Positions 34,844 to 48,175 of a DNA stretch of 64,000 nucleotides are shown here, in pieces. Under the pieces are notes generated by a model. It was not told the DNA's origin. It did not search any database and saw only the letters and a list, made by a program, of their open reading frames with translations. Each line of letters opens with the position of its first letter. Position 1 is the stretch's first letter. The position numbers were made by a program, and so were the translations under genes. The stretch lies in assembly GCF_954871325.1 (NCBI RefSeq), contig NC_088775.1:26947561-27011560 (forward strand). Direction: 5' to 3'. The DNA is from Gordionus sp. m RMFG-2023 (taxonomy: Eukaryota > Nematomorpha > Gordioida > Chordodea > Parachordodidae).

Positions 34844-37525
34844 CAGTAGCGTACGCAGGAATTTGGTGTGAGGGGGGGGGGGATAATTAAAATTTTTTAA
34901 ACAAAATTATTGTCATTTAAAAATATCAAGCATAAATTTATTAGGACTAATAACTATTTCTAATATACAAATTTAAATTAATATGAATTATAAAAAATTA
35001 AATATATAAACCGATATATAAAAATAAATTTGATTTAAAAAATATTAAACGGATATAACCGGCGACATATAAATACTTTAAATAAATCTGAATTATAAAA
35101 TATTAAGTGGATAAAACCAGGATATGATGACTATAAAATAAATAATCCATGATAGAAATTTAAATTTTTTTGAGCTTTTAAAATTTATATATAAAGTATA
35201 AAAAATCTAAATGTTGGAAATATGAATAATTATATTTTTTACGTAAAAGAAAAATATATAAGACATTAAAAAATGATAGCACAAAAAATATTATAGAAAC
35301 ATTATATTTTTATAATGTAAAATCCCATCTTCGTTGAGAGTGAGCTAATTTTTCAATTATATCATCCGTGTTTGGCTTCAAATACCTATGAATATTCAAA
35401 AGGGCCAGACCATTCAACCTACTTTCAGAAGTTATACTTCTTAGGTACGTTTTTAATCTTCTTAAAGAAGAGAATGTTCTCTCATTAGTTGCAGTACTAA
35501 TGGGAAGAGTTGCTAATATATATAATAATTTCAATATATTGGGAAAATAATCTAAAAGATGTTTGAAATGATGCAAAGCATCCATAGAATTTTTTGGGAC
35601 TATATCAACCATAGTTAATATTTTATACCATAGTTGGCATTCAGCTAATAAAGCATCATGAGATACATTAATGTCTTCATGATAAAAATCTTCCAAATAT
35701 TTTTTTTTCTATCATCATCTGAAAAAGGTTCAGAGGGCTTTTCCGGAAGTAATATCTGCAGATTGATAAGTGCTTCTTGATGAATTAAAAACCTTTCATT
35801 TACTTGGGTTATAAATGTATCCAAAAGAGGTATAAAGACATTTATTTTATAATATTCTTCTATTGACCCTATATTAATATTTGGACGATAAGATTGCCTT
35901 ACTGCAAGTCGAGGGAGACAAATATTGAACTCGTATAGCTCTGCTTTTGATTCAACATTAACATATAAAATATGAAATTCCTCATCAGCATTAGTTCTAA
36001 TTTCTTTGAGTTCTAATAAAATTGTCTCTGCTATTCTCATCTCAATCAAATCAATATCAGGTTTTTGAAAAGTATTACATAAAATAGTTGTATAATTAAA
36101 TAATTTATTAATACATTCTAATGCGAAAAAAAAATTTGGTATAAGTATTGAATCCAGTAACTTGCTTGCTTCTGAAGAAATATCTCTTTCAGACCATTGT
36201 GATATTTCTGTAAGAGCATTAATAATCGGCTCTTCTAGCTCGATAAAAGCTGTTACTGCTTGATGTCGAAGACTCCATCTTGTTGGCCTTGTTGGGCAAG
36301 GAGTTACAGATATAATTCTGTTCAAAATATTTTGACGCTTGGGGTATCTAAACATCTCATAGATGCTAGATATTTTACCTGATATAAATATAAAAAATTT
36401 AATTTTAATAATTAAAAACCTAAGCAATTTGATATCAATGGTAAAGAACATGAATCCGATATTGCTAAGTTGAGTGAATGGGCAGCACAGTAGACATATA
36501 TAGCTGTTGGGCATTTTTTTTAAAATGCCTGAAGCCCATTGAATTGTCCACTCATTGCACATGCTCCATAATACCCTTGCCCACGTATCATATTTATATT
36601 TAGCTATATTTTTGAAAATAATTATATAATAAGATTAATTATTACTTTTAATTTTTTAAGATTCACAAATATTACATCAGCTAAAGAAGACCCAGTCATG
36701 CTTGAAACAGGAATAAATTGGAGAAACATTTCCTTGATAATGTTTTTATGAGTATCTATATATAGCGCACACAACGACATCTGCTCAATGCCAGCAATGT
36801 CCGTGGTCTCATCTGCCAAAATTGAGAAGCATGGGCAGAATTGATTTCAACAATCAATTTTTCTAAAATATCTCATTTTGTATCCTAGGGCTGAGATAAG
36901 TAGCATTTTTATTGGTACTAATGAGGCTCTCCATTAATACAGGATCTCCTAATGCTTTAAATTTTAAAAGTCCACGGAAATTACCTTCGTTATCATTATT
37001 ATTAAAATTTAAGCTTCCTGAATCCTTGTGGCCACGAAGTGTTAGGCCTTGCAAGCCACAATATAAAATAGCCTCAATAGTTAGTTTTATATTGCCTCTA
37101 TTTTCTTTTGCAATTTAACCCTATTTTTATCAATTATTGATGAAATGGGAATCATATCCCCCTTTTGAATTGATTCTTTTGAGGAAATCATCAGTTCACA
37201 CCTTCAGCGTTTTTTAAAAAAAAGTCTAATATCCATGACTAGAAATTTGAAAATTATAATATCGGGAAATTTAAAAATAATAGATAAATATTATGCCACA
37301 AGGAAAACTTGAAAATGAAATTAATTGATAAAGTAAATTAGTAAATGAAAAAGGTAATAATATAAAAATTTAAAAAGGAATAGATATGAATAATTATAAT
37401 AAAATATAAAAATATAAAAAATAATATTTTTGAAAAATATGTCCGGCATTTGCATTTTGGCTTTGGGGGGGGGGGGGGGGTGGTTTGTTCCCCTGCTCCC
37501 CCCCCCCCCGCTGCGTACGCCAATG
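34844..37525 (-). mobile_element. hAT transposon copy C, whole-length
   Basis: Ends CAGTAGCGTACGCAG (left) and inverted CATTGGCGTACGCAG (right) are flanked by a perfect 8-base target duplication, GGTTTAAT (34836-34843 and 37526-37533). Long poly-G/poly-C runs sit just inside both ends. The minus-strand transposase is almost complete. It belongs to the same family as copy A but is better preserved. Confidence 0.93.
35310..37060 (-). pseudogene. hAT transposase (DUF4371/ZMYM1-like family)
   Basis: Reads leftwards. LTLRGHKDSGSLNF and NATYLSPRIQNEIF (36863-37054) precede MADETTDIAGIEQMSLCALY (catalytic region with first Asp, 36622-36819), then VYCAAHSLNLAISDS-type sequence near 36490, then a long middle region with TPCPTRPTRWSLRHQAV (35720-36320) and the hATC dimerisation block ATNERTFSSLRRLKTYLRS (35450-35510), ending RRWDFTL at 35310. 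The order is typical of the ZMYM1-like hAT branch. At least four breaks are visible: gaps near 36600-36620 and 36820-36862, a frame change near 36440-36540, and one in the A-run near 35700. Relatively young but not intact. Confidence 0.88.
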
Positions 37526-37533
37526 GGTTTAAT

Positions 37534-38329
37534 GTTTTAAATAAATCAAACTTATTTCCTTGGTATGTTTACAATATGATGGACAAGTGGGATCTGGTTA
37601 CCAATTATTTGTGATTCATCACTCTATTTTTAAATGGAAATTAGTATAATGAAAAAATCAATAAAATTTTCAATTGAATAGATACCATATGCATATCTAA
37701 TCGATTACATAGCTTTTAATGCTTGCTTAGGACACGGAAGACGCTAACCAATGTTATTAGTTACGGTTTTATACTATTAAACTCTGGAAGCAAAGGCTCA
37801 CACGAACACTAACTACTGGAAATCGCACATAATATATTTAACTTTATTGTTGTAAGTATGTCTAATTCACCTTTTTAAGATCAGTGATATATTTTTTTTA
37901 TTTAACAACTTTAAACTCATCTTTAGGTTTTGATAGCCAACATTGATTCAACTGAGTTAGAATGTTAGTATCGGTTAGATTGGCCGCTAACAAAATACCG
38001 GTAGCCAAGAGGTTCTTGATTTATAAAAATATGACATTTCTTAAGGCCTGATACGAACTAGGGTTGGTTATTTAGCTCTAGCAACTTTCATCAATTATAC
38101 ACCTTCATTTCTATGTATATCAATATATATTTTTATATTTGCTCTTTACAAGACAGAACATTTCGAATCGTTATATTATAAAAAAAAATTTTTTTTTTTT
38201 TAAAATACGAATGTCATTTATTTTTAAATTAAAAATATATTTAGAAATAAAATTAATATTAATATTAAAATTAAAAAAATTTTTTTAAATAATCTCATCA
38301 AACCCCCCTTTGGAGTATATTCAACTAAC
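37534..38329. other. Non-coding AT-rich stretch
   Basis: I see no gene, structured RNA or clear repeat here apart from A/T runs near 38170-38300. Confidence 0.4.
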
Positions 38330-38935
38330 AGAATGCTGACTGTACTAGTGGTTATGAATGGTTGGAAGCATTACCAAGTCGTAACCTAGGTAACCTCTTA
38401 TCAGATGAACAATTAAGTGTTGCCATAGGCCATCGACTTGGATGTAACATTGCTCAACCACATACATGCATCAAATGTAAAATATTAGTAGACTCCAAAG
38501 GGAGACATGGTCTAAATTGTATATATAGTCAAGGCAGGCATGCATCAATTAATTTAGCTATTAGCCGTTCTCTTACCATGGGCCCGAATACCAAACATCC
38601 TGGAGCCTACAAATTTATCATTAGATGATGGCTTAAAACCAGATGGCTTAACTTCCGTGCCTTAGTCTTTAGGGAAATCCTTAATTTGGGACTTCACATG
38701 CGTATCTTCTTTCCCCAAAAATTTAATTTCTAATCCGGTTGATATAGCCGAGAAAAAAAACAATGAAATATTCCAAATTCACAAATTATATTTTTACACC
38801 GATCGTTATCTCTTCCCTTGGACATATGCCAAGCGGAACTTTAAAGTTCTTAAAAATTTAGGGGATAAGACACGAGCCCTTACATCAAAACCAAAAGAAT
38901 TCTATTTTTTAAAACAAAACCTACAAATCACTATT
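38330..38935 (+). pseudogene. RLE-type LINE tail, copy 2
   Basis: This is the C-terminal end of a reverse transcriptase-containing protein. EWLEALPSRNLGNLLSDEQL and VAIGHRLGCNIAQPHTCIKC are followed by a Cys-Cys-His-Cys knuckle (CIKCKILVDSKGRHGLNC) and GRHASINLAI, resembling the knuckle plus Arg-His of restriction-like endonucleases in RLE-type LINEs. Then, in a second frame, come KPDGLTSVP and GKSLIWDFTCV, matching a PD...D nuclease centre. There is one frameshift near 38590 and a stop where the family has Trp (near 38660). The same domain ends many uncharacterised invertebrate RT proteins (from memory); the clade is uncertain. Confidence 0.7.
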
Positions 38936-40713
38936 TTAAAATATAATTACTCGTGTTTTTTGGGAACTTGTAGTCCCACCTCCGTTTTTATATAATATTG
39001 TTTTATTTTATTTTATATTTGATATGTTAATTTTAATATTAATTTTATTTCTATATATATTTTTAATTTAAAAATAAATATATTATAAAAGGTTATATTC
39101 AATTTCAAATGTGTCTAATTTTCCCCCCTAAAAAAATTGGTCATTATTTTTATTTTACACCTCTAACATAAATAAAGTAATTAGATGACCCAGATATATC
39201 TACTGTATTACACACAAAAAGACGAATTCCGAAATTTTTTTTTCTTGCAAAGAATACCTATTCATTATTATTTAACAATGCAAAGAAAAAGAAAATGTTA
39301 TACAAATATTATTTTTTTAATTGGCCTTTTAAACAACATTAAATTGATAATATGTAATTATGAAATATAATGAAAAGAAATAAAAAGAGGACACTTACAT
39401 TATTAGGTGACATTTTTATAATAATTATTTTAGTATGTATATTTGAATCGCAAATATAAGAACTGATAAAAAATATATTTATAAATTTTGAATGCATTTC
39501 ATATTGTCTATCTTTAACAAATTTTGTAATATGAGAATAAGTGGGGTTTTCTTTCCTTCTCTCAATATTAAATAACTTATAAAAATATTCTTCAAAATAA
39601 AAATAAATTTTAGATATTCTATGAAATTGTATGTTTTTTTTGTAAACTAGTAAAATTGAGATTCCTTCTACTCGTAAATATTATGTTTAAAATCGATTTT
39701 TTAAAAATATACTATTATTTGCCCACTTCCTTATGATTAGTCCCTACATAATCCAATCGCCAGCAAACCATTACTCCCCCCCCCCCTCCAAATAAATATT
39801 ATATAAATGTTTTGGGATCTCTTTACACTAATGCATATACATCTTGTGTAGTTATGTGCAAAATCGATGATTTCAACTAAATATTCGCATTTTATCTAGG
39901 TATTAAATGGTGATGTTAAATGTTAATTTTGAAGGATAAGTAGTTACCGTTACATTTTACATCCTTGAAAAGGTATCTAGTTACATTTATAAAAATAACT
40001 TGTAACTGATATAAATTTCATAATTAAATTGAATTTGCAGTTTCTTTTATATAACAGCATTTTTAAGCCTTCGTGGAATTTTATATGACTCCATGCCCTT
40101 TAAAATACAACAATACAAATTTATTATTTTGATGTTTTTTATGGAAATTTGGCATTTTGATTAGTACTTTTTGAGATATCACTTATTATTTATTATTTTT
40201 TGTCACCGGAAATTCTTGAAATGATCTGATCATCAGTTTTAATTTTGAGAAATCATATAAAAATATATTTTAGAAAGGAGTACACTTTTGCCCTTACAAT
40301 CTAAAAAAACTTTTATAGAGTAACTAGTTACAGTTACATTTCGCAAAAATATTTGTAACTCGCTACTTTAACAACACGAGGTATTTAAAATAAAAACGTT
40401 AAATTTTACATGAAAATAATGGGGGTCCATATTTAAATTAAAATGGAATGTTTGCTAATAGTTTTAAAAGCCTGGGAGATTAATAATATATAATTAATTC
40501 AAGTCAAAAAATGTTTGTTGAATATTTTTAAATCTTTTTCTTAAATAACAAAATTCTAAAAAAAATTGAAACTTAGCCTATTCAAATTCATTAAACTTTC
40601 TCTGATCTTTTTTTAAATATAAATAGAACGAATGTAATAAAAATACAATATATCATTTTATAGATATTTAATTATTCTTGTATACTTTTTAGTCATTTGG
40701 AAGATAACAGTAG
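38936..40713. other. Non-coding, with GTAACTAGTTAC repeats
   Basis: At about 39930-40010 and 40318-40375 there are facing clusters of TAGTTACCGTTACATTTTAC- and GTAACTAGTTACAGTTACAT-like sequence, which look like the ends of a ~0.45 kb hAT-type MITE. A poly-C run lies at 39777-39787. No gene is seen. Confidence 0.5.
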
Positions 40714-41113
40714 CGGAGTGTTAAAGTTAATTTTCAAATGGATCTAGATACAGATACATCGTATTAGAATGTATCTGCATTAAGATATAGTTTATCGCAA
40801 GATACATTTTTATCATAATTATGTAAGGTGTGGAAATGCCAAATTTAAAATTCTACTGTTAAAATTTAAATTTTGAAGTAAGCTAAAAAAAATTATATCA
40901 TTTTATGTACAAAATTTATACATATAGAAAATATATTATTAAATTATAAATAATAATTGTTACATTTTAACAATATGCTTGTAGTATATAATTATAAGTA
41001 ATAATTGTTAAAAAATAGAAATAGATACCGCTAAAATAGCATCTAGGTACAGATACAGTTTATAAAAGTACATCTAGATACAGAAACAACATATTCGTAT
41101 TTTGACAACTCTG
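40714..41113. mobile_element. 400-base hAT-type MITE with AGATACAGATAC motifs
   Basis: Left end CGGAGTGTTAAAGTTA and inverted right end CAGAGTTGTCAAAATAC are flanked by AACAGTAG (40706-40713) and AACAGGAG (41114-41121), 7 of 8 matching. Inside each end lie repeats of ATCTAGATACAGATAC. A related left end, CAGAGTTGTTAAAATACAC, with ATCTAGATGCA occurs at about 10587 inside the MULE. Confidence 0.75.
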
Positions 41114-41121
41114 AACAGGAG

Positions 41122-42905
41122 TTTTCTAGATATTTAAAAGATTATAAATTACCCTATACGCTCTCGTAAAAACATGATTCGGGTAAAATAGATAACCATG
41201 CCCATTATCGACCCCAGTCTAAGAAGATTATATTTACCGTGAAATTGTTAACATCCTTTTTTAAAAAAATATTTTGCTATAAAACTATATAAGAATGAAC
41301 TTTAGCGATTAAATTTAGTTAAAAATAAGTGTATTTTTTTTAAGCTAATATATTCATCGTTATTACTTCTGATTGATGCCTCAAAGATTAACATAATAGC
41401 CTAATTTTTTAAATTAATTTTTAATTAATTAAATATTAAAAAAAAATATGTATATTTGCTATATTACTAATACTATATGTAACTAATAATGGATTCCATT
41501 CCGATCAAAAAGGGAGGTTAAAATTATTTATTTATCAATTCAAATGCTTTTCAAATAAAAAAACACAACAAAATGTGTCTATTAATTAAGGTTAAATATG
41601 ATTAAAATAAATTATTAATATAATATTTATATTAAATAAAATCTATTTTATGCCTTTCGAAACAGTTTAATAGGATCAAATACTACTACATATATTTTTA
41701 ATTTTAATTATATTATTTTTTATTTAAATAATTTAAAAAAATATATATTCTAAAGGTTAAATTTATTGGTAGATTGATGGTAGATTTATAGATATATAGT
41801 TTAAATTTCATTACACATTACACATATTAAAATAAGCAAAGGATTTTAGAGTTTAAATTGCGCAATAATTGTATACATGATATATTATGATGATAATTTC
41901 GCGCCACTTCAGACATAAGAATTATCTAAAGGTGAGACTTATAATTATTATTCAGTTTTTACCCCCTGATTCTCATAAAAATAAATTTTCAGGGAGAAAT
42001 ATATTTTACTAAATACCCATTTTTTTTTCACCCATTCACTTCAAAATGTTTAATCTCGAGATATTATGTAATTTAAAATGATTAAATAATTTGGTTCTTT
42101 GTGAAAAATTTTCCTATAAAATTGTTTAACTTGCTGTAATTTATTGTAAAAATAACACTTTAATAAAATTTAAGAAAAATAATAATTACAGTGAAAGTTG
42201 TTACAAATATATAGAAATATTTTACAACAAATCATATTTTACTAAAATAGATACAAAATTTTATTTTGTTGACCACTATCATGCCGAGTCTAGCTAAAGG
42301 ACTTCCACCTCGACTTGATTGAATAATAAAACTCATATTCTAATTTCATTATTTTTCAAATCGCGCTCGATTTAAAAAAATAATAAAAATCTTTAAATGA
42401 CCTGGGGCCATGAAAAAAAGCTTCGCTCATGTATTTTATTAGCGCCAAAATTATTTTTAGCGTGCTGCCGCACGCGTTTACTCCTTCCATCTCTCGCAAC
42501 CTAATCTAGGTTTCAAAGTAGAGTTGAACAAAACTATTTTATATAATTATCTCAAATAAAATAAAATGCTATTAGAAAATTATTTAAAAGTTTAATTGCA
42601 AATATAATATAATATAAAATAAGTATTATTATAAAGAAATGATTATGAGATGGCATATAATTTTTATCAGGTATATAAATTATTTATACTATTTACAAAA
42701 ATAAAAATTCTTGTATCAAATTTCTTTTTATGAAAAGATAATTTATTCTAATGTAATATCATAAATATTATTTGCATTCTTTTTTTAAAATCATGATTTT
42801 AACTAAAATATAAATCTTATTTTCTCAATGGCTAAAAAAATTATTTCGTGAGTGATTAATTATATCTAAAGAAAATTTATCCGACAACTATAATTATTCT
42901 GCACA
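41122..42905. other. Non-coding AT-rich stretch
   Basis: No gene or clear repeat is seen. The patch at about 42285-42500 is somewhat GC-richer (CATGCCGAGTCTAGC, CGTGCTGCCGCACGCG) and may be a repeat remnant or the upstream region of the gene at 42906. Confidence 0.4.
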
Positions 42906-43844
42906 ATGGAATACTATTGGACTCTAAAACCCTATAAAATTCCAAGACCAAAAGTGACAGCCTATAAGCACCGGGAGGACCTCGATGTATACGACATTCA
43001 CAACAACTCACATTCATCCTCTTCTTATATTGTTCCAAGTGATTGCTTTTATCACGCAGTCGCAAATGAAGGAAGTCACAGCTGTGTCAAGGATCGAAAC
43101 GAAAAGTTAGAAATTTACTATAAATAGATTATGTCGTATTTGATAAATGTTTATTTTTTAATGAGGGGTTCCTACTTGCTTACAATCATTATTATAACCC
43201 GTTGCTAGGCTCCTCATTTGAGAAGTGAATTGAATAGTTTTTTAAATTTTATGACAAGATAAATATATCATCGTATAAAAAACCTTCCTTCTTATAATGA
43301 TTATTCATTCAAATAAATGGTGTAATAGATTTAAATAAATTTTTAAAAATATATAATAATTGATGATGTATTCATTAACTTTAGGTGTCAACTTTTCCCG
43401 AAAACAACGGTGGATGACCCTAATGACGATAACTATCATAAAATCCCCGATCATGATTCGGCTTTCTCATCCTCCGAATCGAGAAAAATTATAAAGATTT
43501 TTAAAAATGGGAATGATTCTTCCAAAGATACCAATGGCCCTAAAGAAATTAAAGATAAGCCTATCAAAAAAATCACGTTTGCGTCCCCGATTGTCATTAA
43601 ACATGATGATGATAACTATCCTTGTATACAAGAAAAAAATACTTGCAATATTAGACTAAGTTGCGCCGTTGAGAGTCGAAAGGTAGCCCCTTTGTCCTCA
43701 ATATCTCAAGGTGGAGAATTGGGATGCGGTATGGGGGAATCCAGGGAGAGAGGGGCACTCAAAAAGCTTCATCACCTATATAACATTGACTTCCCTCCTT
43801 TACCGTCATTGCCTCATAGCGATAGCAGGATAACCACATTGTAA
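42906..43844 (+). CDS. Two-exon gene of unknown function
   Basis: Exon 1 is 42906-43105 (MEYYWTLKPYKIPRPKVTAY..., start in the good context ACAATGG). A 279-base intron with GTTAGA donor and TTTAG acceptor follows, and exon 2 is 43385-43844. The split codon (AA+G) joins in frame: RNEK-CQLFPKTTVDDPNDD. The 219-residue product is hydrophilic, with acidic and serine-rich segments (SAFSSSESRK; KHDDDNYPC) and a basic, helical-looking patch (ESRERGALKKLHHLYNIDFP). No signal peptide, membrane segment or domain is recognised. Base composition is far less AT-rich than the flanks, and it does not resemble a transposon protein, so a host gene is likely. Upstream exons are possible. A GTAAAG donor-like site overlaps the stop codon. 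Confidence 0.65.
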
Positions 43845-46800
43845 AGCATTTTCTTCAATTATTTTATCTTCTTAAACTATTAAAGTTTGAATAATATGAT
43901 TCTAAATTACATTTACTTACTACAATCATATTATATTATAAAGCATTATTATATATAATAATTATTATATATTATCTGTTATTAACGTTTTTTATAAAAT
44001 TTTGTTTTAGTTACAAAAAAAATACAACATTTGAATGAAGAAATTTTTATTATTATATCAAAGATTTATATTATTTCCTTTAGAATGAAAAACGCTATGA
44101 ATTTGTGAACGTAAGTATTCAGAATTGCGAATTAAGTCTTTAGGGGTAAGTTTGTGTAAATTTTTTTAATAAAATAATTTTCTATGTATGAATATATGAA
44201 AAGAAAGAAAGAAAGGCAGTGCATTAATTTAATTGTGAGAGATCAAAAATCGATCTAGTTTGTTTAAATGAGGATATATGCTTATTTAAAAAACGGAGAT
44301 AGCTAAGTATACATAAATGAATTTCAAAATTTAAAAAATAAGTGAGTCATAGGAATAATTAAGAAGGTTTGCTAAATCCCCCTCCCTATTGACTATTGAA
44401 AAAGTTTTCATAATATTGTTAGTTTATAATCCTCCTTACAAGCCCCCCCCCCCCCCACCTCTTTATAGAAAATAAATACAAATATAATATTTCACTATAA
44501 AAAAATGACTTCATCTTATTTCAAAATAGTATTCTGTTTAGTCGTCTATCTAACTCTAAATTGCCTAAAAAGAAGAGGATATTTGCTTTATTTAAAATAT
44601 ATAAATAACAAATAATAAATATTTAACGTACGCACTTAAATCAAACCAAAATAGGTTGATCTAGTTCAAAATCTGTTGGCCTGGCCTATACGGAAATAAA
44701 TTCTAACGAACACTGCCTTATAATTGAAATTTTCAAAAAGAAAGTATTTTAAAGGGAAAACTAGTGTAAAACTAAAATCATCTCTAAAAAATGTGATTCG
44801 ACCGAATGCCTACAAAATGTGGGCCTAAAATCTTATATATTTTGTTAAACCACCAAAATGCCCTTCCTAGAAAATTCTGGATATGCCTATGACTTTTGTG
44901 AATTAGTTTTAGATATGTTGTGTGTATCAGAAGATAAATTGACGTAAGCTAGATTTGATGAAAGTTTGGTTGAAGATGAAAGGTCTTCAACGATTTCTTC
45001 AACGATTGTCGGGATCTTAATCGATATATATTATGTCATTACATATTATAATAGTTAATTAAAGATTTATTAGTTTAAATAAAAATGAACGGAATCTCTA
45101 TGGTAGGTAGGTGTTGCAATTCATTTTTAAAATTTGGTTGAGGGTTTCCACATTGGCCCCGCCCCCAGCTTCCCCCCCCCCTATCATCACTGACGATAAT
45201 TTTTTAATCAAAATCTATAGATTTTTAAAAAAAATTATTATAAAAATTAATAATTTGGAATACATGTAGCCAATATCAATATGAATGAATCAATTTATAT
45301 TGATAAAATATATTTATTATTATAGTTTAATATGCTTTTTTTTGCATTAAATTAAAAAGATCTCCCGTTTTTCCATAAATATTTATTTTTAAATTAAGAG
45401 GGTTGTAGGCTGCTTAAGTTTTAAATATATCCAAATTAAAAAGTAGTTTGAATTTGGTCAATATAGAATTAGCCAACTATTTTAAAATACATTTTAAAAA
45501 AATTTAATTTTTTCTTGAAAATATTTTTTTATAGAATAACAAATTGTAATTTTACTTTGCCCCCCCCCCCCCCTAAATCTTGCCTTTAGATGATTTTGAG
45601 ATTTACCTAATAATCAACTTCTCAGAAAATCTATGCCTACAAACGGATAAACAATTTGACGCATATTTGAGCTATCTAGACCCCTTAATTTATGACGCCC
45701 ACGCCCCCATGATGCCTAAAATGCAACATAATTCAATTATAAAATGATATTTACTATTTCTGTTGATTAAAATTCGTTTTTTAATTTAATAAATATAAAT
45801 ATTATCTTAATTGTTATTATGATAACCAGGTTACATAGCAGAGGCGACGTCTTATAGAAATGGAGGCTGAATTTTTTTATTTTCAAAATTTGAATTTTTT
45901 ATGTTCCCTAAAAAAAAATTTGAACATAAATGAATGACGATATATAATATCTTATACTCTATATTTATTATGAATGCAATATAATTCGGGGACTAGGATC
46001 CAATTTATCAAGACTCTTTACTTTCTAATAGTAGAAAGGAATTTGATTGGGACTCAAAATTTTAGTCAAATACCCCAAATTATACATCTTTTACTCTATT
46101 CTACATATATATATATCAAAGATTAATATTATCTGACTCAAAATGTAATATATTCCTTTATTTCTTTATTAACATTTTAAAATTACAATATGACTTAGTC
46201 GGATGTTTTTATTGAAGATATTTATATCTAAACAAGCCCGATATTCCTAACCTATCAAAATAAAATCATGATCGATATAATAATATTTCAACATTATTAG
46301 GCCACATCTAAACTAAATTACACGTTTATTTTTATTCTCTATTAATAAATTATCAAAACTATCGATCAAATAGAATGAATTTAAATGCATTAAAAGTAAA
46401 AACTAATGGAGGTAGTTCTTCCTTAAATAAAACAATTCGGTAAAATCTAAAAACCCTTTTCTGTATATAATATTTGTACCAAGAAAATATAGAAATAACT
46501 GAAAGCTTGGATTATAATTCTATTTTGAATATTAGCTATTTTATTCATAAATGAACTTATAGAACTAAATTTTAGTTTTCACTCAATGCAGAGATAGGTG
46601 ATTGAATATAGCTTGCAGGTAATATTTTTGTTATTGTATTTTACGAAATAAATTAAAATTATTCGAGAAATTATTTTAATTATGAATTTACAAATTATTG
46701 TGAAAATATTTTTTATAACTCATTTAAGTTATTGGCTCACTATCATACACTTTAATTGTTCTGGTAGTGTTGATCTTGTCTTAACTTATCTAACCCTACT

Positions 46801-47169
46801 ACATATTCCTAATATAATAAGTCTATAGTCGCATGAAGGAGGGGGGGGCGTCCTCTTTCCTGGAAATGTGCCTGTTATAGTAAATATCATTAAACTGATA
46901 AAAATATCCTGCCTACAAATTTACCCAGATTTTGCTAATGGTCTAAAATATTTTTACAAACGAAAATATTTCTCATTTTCTCTGTTTTATTAGTCAAGGG
47001 GGGGGGGCAGGGGTAATCATCGAAAGATTGTCTCTTCTCGTAAATATCATTTTAAGAAGCCAAGTTTTCCTAATTAAACACCTTACTTCAAAAATGTATA
47101 CAATATATCATATTAACAATAAATGAATAGTAAATAAGTAAAAGTTAATTATTTAAAATAATGACTATA

Positions 47170-47520
47170 ATTAGTGCTCTAAACATTACTTCGAAAAAGA
47201 AACGCGTAACTCGTTACGTTTGGAAAAAGAAACGCGTTTCTGTTACTCATTACCTTGTAAAAAAAATACTCATTATTGGATAGTCAAAAACGCTAATCGT
47301 TACTTAAAAGATACTAAATATATCTTTTTAATTACTTTTCCTCCATAGTTAATAAAAATAAAATTATGCAAAATGATATATTATAAGATAGTTCTTTTAG
47401 TAATAATTGTTTATTTATTTTTTACAAGAATTGATTTTCAAAATTTTAATAGGTAAACAAGAGCGCTAGGTGTTCAATTTTGCTTTATTAAACACACGTT
47501 CAGCTGGCACAGAGCATAGA
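47170..47520 (-). mobile_element. hAT (Ac-like) fragment
   Basis: A terminus-like block with repeated AAGAAACGCGTAACTCGTTACG (47200-47280, shown only in part) precedes a minus-strand piece of the hATC dimerisation domain, CSVPAERVFNKAKLN, at 47470-47515. The rest of the transposase is not recognisable. Confidence 0.55.
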
Positions 47521-47924
47521 AGGGTTGCATTATATTTAATAAATAAAAAATTTAAGGGAATTTATTAAAAATATTTAAAGAACTTTATTTTCAAAAAATC
47601 TTAGTCATCCTTACAAGAATCTTCGTTCAGATTTTTATCAAATTTTTTTATTATCTTTATCAGAATGTCAGAAAATTTTACCTTCATAGGTTTTTTTTGA
47701 ATTTGAGTTGATGGACATTGAGGTTGATTTTCTTTAAAAATGTTCCATAATAGGGTCAGGAAAGAATTAAATATCTGTGTAGGGAATTAAGATCAGAATT
47801 AAATGAGGCTTTATTAAATTTAAGAAAAAGTATATAATAATTCTTTTCACAATAATTTATACGTGTATATATATATATATAAATCCAAAGTAAATATTGA
47901 AACGATGGGCTTGCCTTGTTACGA

Positions 47925-48175
47925 GTCAAGGTAGCTAGATATTAAATTCATAGAGCTCTGCTTTTGACTTAACAGTGACATAATTTATGAAATTTTTCAT
48001 CTATATTTGCCCTAATTCCTTAAATTCTAATATAATGCCTTCAACTATGCCCCCTGCCTCCCCTCTGCATACGAGCCTGAGTGGACCTAAATGCCTCCAA
48101 TAAAATTTATAGGGAAAACCCATCTAAGTGTCCCTCCCCCACCCCATAGCAAAATCTTGGCCCGGCTACACCTAT
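47925..48175 (-). mobile_element. Fragment of hAT A/C family
   Basis: 47930-48045 matches the middle transposase region of copy C (35900-36040), including the CATAGAGCTCTGCTTTTGA block, in the same minus orientation. It is followed by CCCCTCTGCATACGAGCCTG, resembling that family's terminus, and at 48160-48173 by another hAT-like right end, GGCCCGGCTACACCTATG. A deletion-rich relic. Confidence 0.6.

Noticed and set aside
37338-37523. Frame with GGGGAGEQTTPPPPPKP
   Set aside because: It reads through the G/C run at the hAT copy C terminus.
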